This document shows, one piece after another, positions 1-4,823 of a stretch of 7,570 bases of DNA (its first letter is position 1; every line of letters starts with the position of its first letter). Source of the DNA: Candidatus Altarchaeota archaeon (lineage in GTDB: Archaea > Altiarchaeota > Altiarchaeia > JAFGQM01). Under the pieces are notes generated by a model. That model did not search any database. It saw only the letters and a list, made by a program, of their open reading frames with translations, and was not told where the DNA came from. The position numbers were made by a program, and so were the translations under genes. The stretch spans positions 1 to 7,570 of the forward strand of contig JAFGQM010000057.1 in NCBI GenBank assembly GCA_016935655.1, written 5' to 3'.

Positions 1-1
1 C

Positions 2-217
2 GTTATAACAGACATCTCAGTCAACCGCCAGCGGGGCGGGATCTCTGGCGTGTGGACGCTCTTCATGGACTTCGCCTATGTCGTCGGCCCCATATTCGGC
101 GGGGCCATAGCGTTCGTCTCCGGGGACGTCTCCTCTATATTCCTGATAACAGGCATCCTTATGATAATCGCCATTCTGCCCATAACCCTGCTAAGCAAGC
201 ATACGAAGGGCCTGTGA
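2..217 (+). CDS. MFS transporter, C-terminal fragment (5' part outside window)
   Basis: The frame is open from the left edge to a TGA at 215-217, giving 71 residues. The residues around 14-37 (GISGVWTLFMDF, then VVGPIFGGAIAF) fit transmembrane helix 11 of a major facilitator superfamily transporter, with the glycine/proline-rich GP..GG pattern usual there. A second hydrophobic stretch (SSIFLITGILMIIAILPITLL) fits the last helix, and the protein ends with a short basic tail (SKHTKGL). It would be an inner-membrane secondary transporter; the substrate cannot be read from this end. It is the only plus-strand gene in the window and converges with the AbiE-like pair. A T-run follows the stop at 218-221. 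A longer overlapping frame in this interval is a shadow. Confidence 0.8.
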   Translation, partial: VITDISVNRQRGGISGVWTLFMDFAYVVGPIFGGAIAFVSGDVSSIFLITGILMIIAILPITLLSKHTKGL

Positions 218-243
218 TTTTTCTCAGTTTCTTTGACTCCCCC

Positions 244-283
244 GCGCGCGATCCAGTGGGGTCTTGACCCCTTCTAGTACTAC
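244..283. repeat. Imperfect direct repeat, copy 1 (possible hairpin)
   Basis: The first 18 bases, GCGCGCGATCCAGTGGGG (244-261), recur exactly at 1656-1673. The next 22 bases match the other copy at 16 positions. Bases 258-271 form a hairpin (GGGGT, CTTG, ACCCC). On the minus strand CTAG and CTGG can close an outer stem around it. The copy lies between the convergent ends of the transporter and the AbiEi-like gene, so it could act as a terminator for either. See copy 2 and the findings for the flanking arrangement. Confidence 0.7.
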
Positions 284-326
284 AAGAAGCAGTCAAAACC
301 GGTGAAACTCTCAGATTACTTATAGG

Positions 327-902
327 CTACCCATTCAATAACGACAAGACAGCCTCTTTTGTCCTCGACGGATAGGCATTTAAGTATGGGGCGAGCCTTT
401 CCTTATCGATTTTCCTCTTAACGGCCCTGATCGACTCGTCTTCCAGCCTTTCGCCGAAGTAGACCATGTCTATGAGGGTTTTTTCGATGTCCGAATACGG
501 GAGATAGACCCCTCCTTGTTCATGAAGATCAAAGCCGAAGAGATACCTCTTGTCCATCCTCCTGACCAGGACGTTATTGCCAAGAACCTCACGCACCCCG
601 GGTCTGACCATGTTCCCGGTTATCACGATCGGTATCGTCTCCTGCTCCCAAAGGCCGTGGAAGCTCAGCGCGTCTTGGAGGCCTAGATATGCGGATTTGA
701 AGCAGAAGACGGCCAGGGAGGGGTCGTCATGTATCGTGTAATACCCCTTTGTGAGCCTTCTTATCCTGTTTTGGAGCACAAGGTTCCTTAAAAGCTGTTT
801 GTGATATTCGCTTCCAACGATTCTTGCAATGGACCTGACATCCACTACAGGACTTCTCTCAAACAGCTCCATCACCCTTTTAAGATGCTTCTCCTTCCCC
901 AT
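327..902 (-). CDS. AbiEi-like winged-helix protein (putative antitoxin/repressor)
   Basis: 191 residues. Residues 5-57 form a predicted winged helix-turn-helix ending in the wing-like RIRRLTKGYYTI. The middle carries the AbiEi-type segment DALSFHGLW (78-86) followed by IPIVITG (90-96), and the C-terminal part has YSDIEKTLIDMVYFGE (136-151), close to the 'EKTLLDLLYF' signature of AbiEi/transcriptional regulator families. Members pair with AbiEii nucleotidyltransferases in type IV toxin-antitoxin systems and repress their own promoter. The ATG follows the upstream gene's TAG after one base, and AGGTGG lies just before it, so this start is well supported and translation is probably coupled. The order here is toxin-like first, antitoxin-like second, opposite to classical abiEi-abiEii. 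The probable operator is the inverted repeat at 1550-1581. Confidence 0.8.
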   Translation of the reverse strand: MGKEKHLKRVMELFERSPVVDVRSIARIVGSEYHKQLLRNLVLQNRIRRLTKGYYTIHDDPSLAVFCFKSAYLGLQDALSFHGLWEQETIPIVITGNMVRPGVREVLGNNVLVRRMDKRYLFGFDLHEQGGVYLPYSDIEKTLIDMVYFGERLEDESIRAVKRKIDKERLAPYLNAYPSRTKEAVLSLLNG

Positions 903-903
903 G

Positions 904-1542
904 CTACCACCTTTTTACATACTCCATCATCTTGGCCGATGTGGGTGTTATTCCCTCGATTATTAATACTCTAAGATCCTTCTCGTCAACAGGGTCCTTA
1001 AACTCGCGAATCAGCCTCTTTAGCCCTTCTGGGACCTCTTTCCGTTCCCTGACGAGCCTCAGCAAAAAGAATATATCGTAGAGATCCCGTATCTTCAGCC
1101 TTTTCAGATACGCGGCTATCTTCTCACCTACGAACTCCTCAGGCGTCAGCGTGTAAACCGTGATAAAATTGCCGTCTGCGGTCTCATACTCCGCGAGATG
1201 GCCCTCGGCCTTTTTAAACAGCGCTTCAAGCCTTACAGAGACCCTATTTAGCTCCAGCTCGGAGAACAGACTGTTTTCCCCCACCTTTTTCTTTTTTACG
1301 GCGAATCCCTTCTTTTCCAGATTCTCGAATAGTAGGTCTATCCTTCTTCCGTCCCTTGGTATGTAGACGTCCAGGTCCTCGGAGAACCTGTTCCCGGCAT
1401 AGCAGCGCCATATGGCCGTACCGCCATGCAACACGGCCTCATCGAATAGGTTATATAACTCCCTGACCAGGATGTCCTGGACAGCGGCTACGTCCTTATG
1501 CGCCCTCTTCTTCAGCCTCAACATCAGCGGTATCCTTGCCAT
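904..1542 (-). CDS. AbiEii-like nucleotidyltransferase (putative toxin)
   Basis: 212 residues of the DUF1814/AbiEii nucleotidyltransferase family. Visible motifs in order: HGGTAIWR (39-46), the nucleotide-binding GG[T/S] turn; FSEDLDVYI (53-61) with the metal-binding D56/D58 pair; PEEFVGEKIAAYLKR (134-148), holding the conserved Glu-Lys; and IRDLYDIFFLLR (151-162), the family's RDLYD motif. All expected catalytic residues are present, so the enzyme looks active. AbiEii-type proteins use GTP or other NTPs, and some relatives (MenT in mycobacteria) add nucleotides to tRNA 3' ends; the substrate here is unknown. It is the first gene of a two-gene unit with the AbiEi-like gene one base downstream. 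No Shine-Dalgarno precedes the ATG, and the promoter suggests a short leader. Confidence 0.85.
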   Translation of the reverse strand: MARIPLMLRLKKRAHKDVAAVQDILVRELYNLFDEAVLHGGTAIWRCYAGNRFSEDLDVYIPRDGRRIDLLFENLEKKGFAVKKKKVGENSLFSELELNRVSVRLEALFKKAEGHLAEYETADGNFITVYTLTPEEFVGEKIAAYLKRLKIRDLYDIFFLLRLVRERKEVPEGLKRLIREFKDPVDEKDLRVLIIEGITPTSAKMMEYVKRW

Positions 1543-1549
1543 ATTAGTT

Positions 1550-1581
1550 AACCAAAGTTATGGATATACATAACTTTGGTT
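1550..1581 (-). promoter_or_regulatory. Perfect 13-bp inverted repeat, likely AbiEi operator
   Basis: Arms AACCAAAGTTATG (1550-1562) and CATAACTTTGGTT (1569-1581) are exact reverse complements around a 6-bp centre, GATATA. The site begins about 2 bp downstream of the TATA box and ends 8 bp before the AbiEii-like ATG, so it covers the expected transcription start. A dimeric repressor here would block the preinitiation complex. AbiEi proteins bind inverted repeats in their own promoters, so autoregulation is the simplest reading. In RNA the site could also form a hairpin in the leader. Confidence 0.8.
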
Positions 1582-1582
1582 T

Positions 1583-1592
1583 ATTTATAAAT
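1583..1592 (-). promoter_or_regulatory. TATA box of the AbiE-like pair
   Basis: The minus strand reads ATTTATAAAT, a strong archaeal TATA-type sequence, about 41-50 bp upstream of the AbiEii-like ATG. Initiation about 25 bp downstream would fall near 1560, inside the inverted repeat, leaving a leader of under 20 bases. The T-rich run on its upstream side (1600-1608) may end transcription coming from the tRNA-like gene. Confidence 0.6.
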
Positions 1593-1655
1593 TCAACAAA
1601 TAAAAACCCTCATTCTGGGCAAAGGTGATTCAATACGGCCAATTTTTAAACGACT

Positions 1656-1695
1656 GCGCGCGATCCAGTGGGGCCTGGACCTCTTCTGGCACTAT
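1656..1695. repeat. Imperfect direct repeat, copy 2
   Basis: Same orientation as copy 1, sharing 18 identical leading bases (1656-1673) and 16 of the next 22. On the minus strand CCAG and CTGG can pair as an outer stem, as in copy 1, where a C-to-T difference keeps a wobble pair; the inner stem is weaker here. It lies 3' of the tRNA-like gene on the minus strand, just as copy 1 lies 3' of the AbiEi-like gene. The two copies bracket the AbiE pair and its promoter. Confidence 0.7.
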
Positions 1696-1713
1696 AGGAG
1701 CTAAGGCACCAAG

Positions 1714-1783
1714 TGCGGAAGTCCGGAGTTGAACCGGAGTTACGGACCAGATAGTCCGTGTAATAACACTATACTACTTCCGC
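1714..1783 (-). tRNA. Noncanonical tRNA or tRNA-like gene, anticodon unassignable
   Basis: A 70-base cloverleaf. The acceptor stem is seven perfect pairs (GCGGAAG 1783-1777 with CTTCCGC 1721-1715) with discriminator A at 1714 and no encoded CCA. The T arm is canonical: TCCGG, loop TTCAACT, CCGGA (1738-1722). The D side starts UA GUAUAGUG, an ordinary A-box-like sequence, with three D-stem pairs (GUA/UAC), but GG at the tip of the D loop is reduced to G. The anticodon arm is six pairs (ACGGAC/GTCCGT) closing a six-base loop, TATCTG; equivalently a five-pair stem and eight-base loop. Neither gives a standard seven-base loop, so no anticodon can be read. The acceptor pair at 3:70 is G-C, not the G-U of tRNA-Ala. 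The first ten bases overlap the 3' end of the synthetase-like gene, whose TAG stop is U8-A9-G10. It may be a specialised tRNA-like RNA, a tRNA pseudogene or a former integration site; the perfect helices favour the first. Confidence 0.65.
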
Positions 1784-2964
1784 ATCCTTGCAAGATACCT
1801 CTTGTACCTCTCCTTTTTCTCCTGCTTCCTTTTGAACATGGGGGTATTGGAATATTCCTCCACCCTTTTCATCAGTGGGGTTATCCCGTCAAGCAGATCA
1901 TGCCAGGGCTGTATGGTGTTATTTATGTAGAGGAGCTCCTCCAGCTCACGAAGGGTGATGTCGGAATCCATCACGTTGCCTATGAGCTTTTTTACCTTGT
2001 CCATCCTGCTCCGGCCGAGCTGACCCCCTATCTTGTAGTTCTCCACGTCCGCGTAAATCCTGTGCAGGGCCCTCAGGCTCTCCACGGCCAGCCAGTCCCT
2101 TCTGCCGGTGATGCCTTCAAAATAATCATAAACCGGCTTTATGTAGTCGACGTCCTGGACACGCTCCAGCCCGTTTGCGACCATGCAGAGCCTCTCGAGG
2201 CCTATCAGCGCCACAGAAAAACCGTCTTTCATGTTTTTCAGGCCCGATACGTTGTGGGAGGTGGGCCTCCCCGAATACAATGGCTCCCAGAGAGTATACT
2301 CCAGTGTAGCGCAATCCAACATCCTGGGACGCTTTTTCTCCCCGCAGCTTATCAGTATCTCATTCCTGTAGCCCCAGGGCATCGGCCTGTGGATGTGCAG
2401 GGACAGGAAGGTGTCCCTTGTCTGGTCGGGCATGAGGTTCTCCTCCGGGACGCCCATCTCCAAAAAGAGCCTTTTTGAGAGCAAGTCCTCAGGGACTTGG
2501 AAATCAAAGTTGTATTTGCCCCGGGATATCTCCCTGACGCTCCCGCCGCCCTGGTAGGTGGGGTGGACCCTTCCCAGGTCTATCTTTAGTTTTTTGAAGA
2601 GGTCGAAAAGGCGGCTTATCTGCAGTCTTTGCATACTCTCGTAGTCGGGCCTTTTTTTGAAGTGGAGGCATCCGTGGACGTCCCCCATCTCGAAGGCGCC
2701 GAGATACATCCAAGATGCATCAGTCTTTAGTTGGGGAAAGTCCTGGAACCTGATGCAGCTCTGTATGGTGGAGAAGAGAAAGTCTTTTTTTGTATGGTTG
2801 AAGTAGCCCCCGAGCCTCGAAAGTTCGTGGTACTCTATAAAGCTGGAATTGAACGTCCCGTGGAACCCCCTGTGGAAGAGGGGTGATCTCTGCAATACCT
2901 CGGTATGGGGGTATCTGGGCAGTCCTTCCACCATCTTCCTGAAGTCGGCATAATGCAGGACCAT
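1774..2964 (-). CDS. Alanyl-tRNA synthetase-related protein, catalytic core only
   Basis: 396 residues from the ATG at 2964 (an in-frame TTG at 3000 would add 12). It resembles the class II aminoacylation domain of AlaRS. Residues 67-98 hold a motif-2-like block, STIQSCIRFQDF with the ATP-binding Arg (72), then YLGAFEMGDVHG, matching AlaRS 'H.T.FEM..H..F'. Residues 218-231 (LDCATLEYTLWEPL) align with the AlaRS 'LE.ATLVF' strand. Motif 3 is IGLERLCMV (254-262) with its Arg at 258. A helical region follows (WLAVESLRALHRIYADV, then a basic KVKKLI helix), like the AlaRS tRNA-recognition domain. The editing and C-Ala domains are absent, against about 870-900 residues for full AlaRS. The basic tail (KRKQEKKERYKRYLARMRK) ends inside the tRNA-like gene. 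The Asp that contacts the alanine amino group just before motif 3 is Val here. It probably activates some acyl group with ATP for the adjacent RNA or another acceptor; housekeeping AlaRS is unlikely. GGGGGT lies 12 bases before the ATG. Confidence 0.7.
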   Translation of the reverse strand: MVLHYADFRKMVEGLPRYPHTEVLQRSPLFHRGFHGTFNSSFIEYHELSRLGGYFNHTKKDFLFSTIQSCIRFQDFPQLKTDASWMYLGAFEMGDVHGCLHFKKRPDYESMQRLQISRLFDLFKKLKIDLGRVHPTYQGGGSVREISRGKYNFDFQVPEDLLSKRLFLEMGVPEENLMPDQTRDTFLSLHIHRPMPWGYRNEILISCGEKKRPRMLDCATLEYTLWEPLYSGRPTSHNVSGLKNMKDGFSVALIGLERLCMVANGLERVQDVDYIKPVYDYFEGITGRRDWLAVESLRALHRIYADVENYKIGGQLGRSRMDKVKKLIGNVMDSDITLRELEELLYINNTIQPWHDLLDGITPLMKRVEEYSNTPMFKRKQEKKERYKRYLARMRK

Positions 2965-3044
2965 TTTGATTAGATTACCCCCGAGAGTCCGTTGATTCAA
3001 TAGTTATCCTAGACCATCTATTTTGATATCTTGTAATTAAAACA

Positions 3045-3197
3045 TCATTTCCTTGCCAAATCGTCCAACATCTCCATTAGGAACCTCGCCTCTTTGTTAC
3101 TGATCTTCCACTTTTTTACGTGGTCGACCATCATAAGAATGAGGCGGGTTTCCCCGCCCCAACCTCCCGCAAATCCGCCTCCTACCGTTAGCGTCAC
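3045..3197 (-). CDS. Small ORF of 50 codons, coupled to zinc protein; doubtful
   Basis: A GTG start shares two bases with the TGA of the zinc-protein gene (GTGA), a common arrangement for translational coupling, and the frame stays open to TGA at 3047-3045. The first 15 residues are glycine-rich (TVGGGFAGGWGGE), which follows from the G-rich hairpin at 3140-3161; the last 28 (MVDHVKKWKISNKEARFLME, then MLDDLARK) look like an ordinary amphipathic helical protein. Two in-frame ATGs offer a 28-29-residue alternative. I recognise no family. The start overlap argues for a gene, the low-complexity first half against. It lies 80 bases upstream of the synthetase-like ATG and could be in its transcript. 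Confidence 0.35.
   Translation of the reverse strand: MTLTVGGGFAGGWGGETRLILMMVDHVKKWKISNKEARFLMEMLDDLARK
3140..3161 (-). ncRNA. GAAA-tetraloop RNA hairpin (structural element)
   Basis: On the minus strand TGGGGCGGG pairs with CCCGCCTCA around a GAAA loop: nine pairs including one G-U. On the plus strand the same position would be an A-C mismatch, so the structure favours a minus-strand RNA. It sits 30-60 bases downstream of the zinc-protein stop. It may be a terminator or processing/stability element of that mRNA, or part of a leader for the synthetase-like gene. No T-run follows, so a simple bacterial-type terminator is unlikely. Confidence 0.5.
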
Positions 3198-3361
3198 CAG
3201 CCGTTAAGGCATTTGAGGCATGTGCCCTCTACGGCGCAGTTCTTGCAGACGTCAGCCCCGCAGAACCTGCACTTGGCCTCGTACTCCTCGCCGACGTCCA
3301 TGACCCTCATACAGGCCTCGCAGACGTTGACCTCCATGTCCACCAGAGCAAGTGAAGCCAT
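3194..3361 (-). CDS. 55-residue eight-cysteine zinc protein, FYVE/treble-clef-like spacing
   Basis: The protein has four CxxC pairs: C14/C17, C31/C34, C39/C42 and C48/C51. The central part reads AKCRFCGADVCKNC, and the spacing is C-x2-C-x13-C-x2-C-x4-C-x2-C-x5-C-x2-C. This order and the 'CR.CG..VC..C' core resemble cross-brace, two-zinc treble-clef domains such as FYVE; the last spacing is much shorter than FYVE's, and the basic RRHHCR lipid-binding motif is missing, so phosphoinositide binding is not implied. It would fold around two zinc ions and act as a small adaptor or nucleic-acid/protein-binding module. The ATG at 3361 lacks a Shine-Dalgarno; a TTTAATCG box centred about 25 bases upstream (3381-3389) would give a leaderless message. 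It may head a unit with the downstream small ORF and synthetase-like gene. The eight regular cysteines make this a real gene despite its size. Confidence 0.75.
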   Translation of the reverse strand: MASLALVDMEVNVCEACMRVMDVGEEYEAKCRFCGADVCKNCAVEGTCLKCLNGW

Positions 3362-3467
3362 TTTGCTGTCGCTAATATAGACGATTAAAGGAAGTTATAG
3401 TTGCCGTCGGGTAATATTTCCTTGGGGGGATAATGTTATGTCGTAAAGATAACACTCATTAGTTACA

Positions 3468-3851
3468 CTACGCCCTCTGTATCACATGCCATGGCAGGGA
3501 CCTCTGCAGGGCCGGCTGTAGGAATTTAGCCACATACCCCACAAACCCCGGGTCTGGCTTCTCGGTCTTCTTGTAATGGGGATTGCTCCTCTCGGTGAAC
3601 CTCACGTCCTCTATCCTGACTAAGTTGGAGGCCGTCCTCGGGCCAAAGACTATCTCCACCCCGCAGTCCCTGAACTCCTTTGGAACATAGGGCGCCACCA
3701 GCACCATACTGTTCATCACTTGGCTGTACCTGAAGCCGTATCTGCCCAACTCGTCTACGAATTTTTGCATGGTTACCACTTTGCCGATCAATGTATCGTC
3801 CATTTTTATCACGGTGATAGCTGAAGCTATGTATGTTTGTTTTCCCCCCAT
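3468..3851 (-). CDS. Hypothetical protein, 127 residues
   Basis: I do not recognise a family. The protein is soluble-looking, with alternating hydrophobic strands in the first half (IASAITVIKM, SMVLVAPYV, GVEIVFG) and a charged middle (VRFTERSNPHYKKTEKPDP), ending in an amphipathic FVGYVAKFLQPALQR. No signal peptide, membrane helix or cysteine cluster is seen. The ATG at 3851 has no Shine-Dalgarno; a second ATG at residue 17 is preceded by CGTGAT and could be an alternative. The frame also stays open upstream to a stop near 3893 (EFQIIEFTYPKL, without a standard start codon). It is 61 bases downstream of the protease gene with its own TATA-like box. Confidence 0.65.
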   Translation of the reverse strand: MGGKQTYIASAITVIKMDDTLIGKVVTMQKFVDELGRYGFRYSQVMNSMVLVAPYVPKEFRDCGVEIVFGPRTASNLVRIEDVRFTERSNPHYKKTEKPDPGFVGYVAKFLQPALQRSLPWHVIQRA

Positions 3852-3890
3852 GAGCTTGGGATAAGTGAACTCGATAATTTGAAACTCGCC

Positions 3891-3899
3891 CTATAAAAA
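3891..3899 (-). promoter_or_regulatory. TATA-like box for the 127-residue protein / T-run after the protease
   Basis: The minus strand reads TTTTTATAG, 13 bases after the protease stop and about 40 bases before the ATG at 3851. Initiation about 25 bp downstream would leave a leader of roughly 15-20 bases. The T-run may also end the protease transcript. Confidence 0.45.
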
Positions 3900-3912
3900 C
3901 CTTGGGCTCGTA

Positions 3913-4791
3913 TCACATGCCCAATACCCAAGAAACCGCGAAACCGAGAAGCGAAAAACCTATTATGGGCGGCAAAGCGGGGAGCGCGATCCTTTTGACG
4001 TGGGTAACGTAGTATATGGTCAACCCAAGGCCGAACATGGCGCCTATCATGGCTCCTAGAACATTCATCCAGCCGAAGTCCCGCAATACCGAGACGAAGA
4101 ACACCAGGGGTATGGCTATGTCCCCCGTCCCAAGACCGAGTATGTCTTCGCTTGGTCTGACTCCTTTACGGGGTCCGGTCTTTATGCCTTTGGACGGGGT
4201 CTCGAACATGACCGGAAGGTCGCGCAGCCTTGACTGGTCGGCCAGCTTGAGCATGTGCTTTGTCCCGAAGACTGAGACGACATCATAGACGCTCAGGCCT
4301 ATGACCAGGAGCAGGGAGGGAGCGAATCCCAGGGTGGCCCCGAGGAGGCCGCCTGCCCCGGCTATAGCGACGGAGAGGGTAACGTTCAGCACAAGGAATC
4401 TCCTTCTTATGAACCTTACCACTACTGTCAAAACAGCAAGAAGGATTATGGAGATCTCGTACTGCATCTGGGTCACGGTCTCCAGGAGGCCCAGGGCGGC
4501 GAGCAGGTCGTACAAAAGGAAGCTGTATACAATCTGAGAGCCCACGAATATTATCAGGACCTCCAGGACCTTGAACAGCAGCCTGCCCTTGTAGAACTTC
4601 ATCACCACCAGCAGGACGGCCGTTACCGTTATTATGTATGCGAAGAAGAAGAGGCTATTGGAGACGTCCTCAACAGGCTTCCCCGTTATCGGGCTGGTCT
4701 CGCCCACCTGCGGTATGAGGTTATGACCGACATAGAGGCCGATGACCGTCGTAAGGATGAATATTGAAAGGAAAAAGGCGATCTTGTTCAT
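3913..4791 (-). CDS. Presenilin-like intramembrane aspartyl protease (family A22, archaeal PSH)
   Basis: 292 residues, the usual size for archaeal presenilin homologues, with about nine predicted membrane helices starting at residue 5 (IAFFLSIFILTTVIGLYVG). The three diagnostic motifs are intact: YD at 169-170 in LSVYDVVSVF (helix 6), GTGD at 221-224 in GLGTGDIAIPL (helix 7) and PAL at 271-273 (helix 9). D170 and D224 are the catalytic aspartates, so an active protease cleaving substrates within the membrane is expected; substrates are unknown. A charged loop between helices 6 and 7 (about 178-216) is typical. No Shine-Dalgarno precedes the ATG and the TATA-like box lies about 25 bases upstream, suggesting a leaderless message. 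It follows MCM by 32 bases on the same strand. Confidence 0.93.
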   Translation of the reverse strand: MNKIAFFLSIFILTTVIGLYVGHNLIPQVGETSPITGKPVEDVSNSLFFFAYIITVTAVLLVVMKFYKGRLLFKVLEVLIIFVGSQIVYSFLLYDLLAALGLLETVTQMQYEISIILLAVLTVVVRFIRRRFLVLNVTLSVAIAGAGGLLGATLGFAPSLLLVIGLSVYDVVSVFGTKHMLKLADQSRLRDLPVMFETPSKGIKTGPRKGVRPSEDILGLGTGDIAIPLVFFVSVLRDFGWMNVLGAMIGAMFGLGLTIYYVTHVKRIALPALPPIIGFSLLGFAVSWVLGM

Positions 4792-4813
4792 CTTGCGTAG
4801 TTAAAGGGTATCC

Positions 4814-4822
4814 AATAAAAAA
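4814..4822 (-). promoter_or_regulatory. TATA-like box of the protease gene / T-run after mcm
   Basis: The minus strand reads TTTTTTATT, directly after the MCM stop (TAG at 4826-4824) and about 23-31 bases upstream of the protease ATG. This is the distance expected for transcription starting at or next to the start codon. The same T-run could terminate the mcm transcript. Confidence 0.5.
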
Positions 4823-4823
4823 C

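Noticed and set aside
52..267. Plus-strand frame of 71 codons
   Set aside because: Arginine- and histidine-rich out-of-frame shadow of the transporter, which reads in the next frame with clear membrane helices.
1742..1759. tRNA-Pyl-like suppressor: six-pair anticodon stem, short variable region and a CUA inside the loop
   Set aside because: If read as an eight-base loop, CUA occupies the first three loop positions, not the anticodon positions, and the D and T arms follow ordinary tRNA sequence. No pyrrolysine genes are visible.
1630..1776. In-frame continuation of 47 codons past the TAG of the synthetase-like gene, suggesting UAG readthrough
   Set aside because: The extension runs through the tRNA-like gene and repeat copy 2, has no protein-like domain, and an open stretch of that length is not improbable by chance. 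The tRNA-like structure explains the sequence better.
1729..2478. Long plus-strand frame of 249 codons opposite the synthetase-like gene
   Set aside because: Opposite-strand shadow: no coherent motifs or start signal, while the minus frame carries class II synthetase motifs.
3121..3130. Ten-base palindrome TGGTCGACCA
   Set aside because: Single short palindrome inside the putative small ORF, not near a promoter, and expected occasionally by chance.
3434..3454. Six-base inverted repeat TGTTAT/ATAACA downstream of the 127-residue gene, possible terminator
   Set aside because: Weak AT-rich stem with a nine-base loop and no following T-run; not distinguishable from chance.
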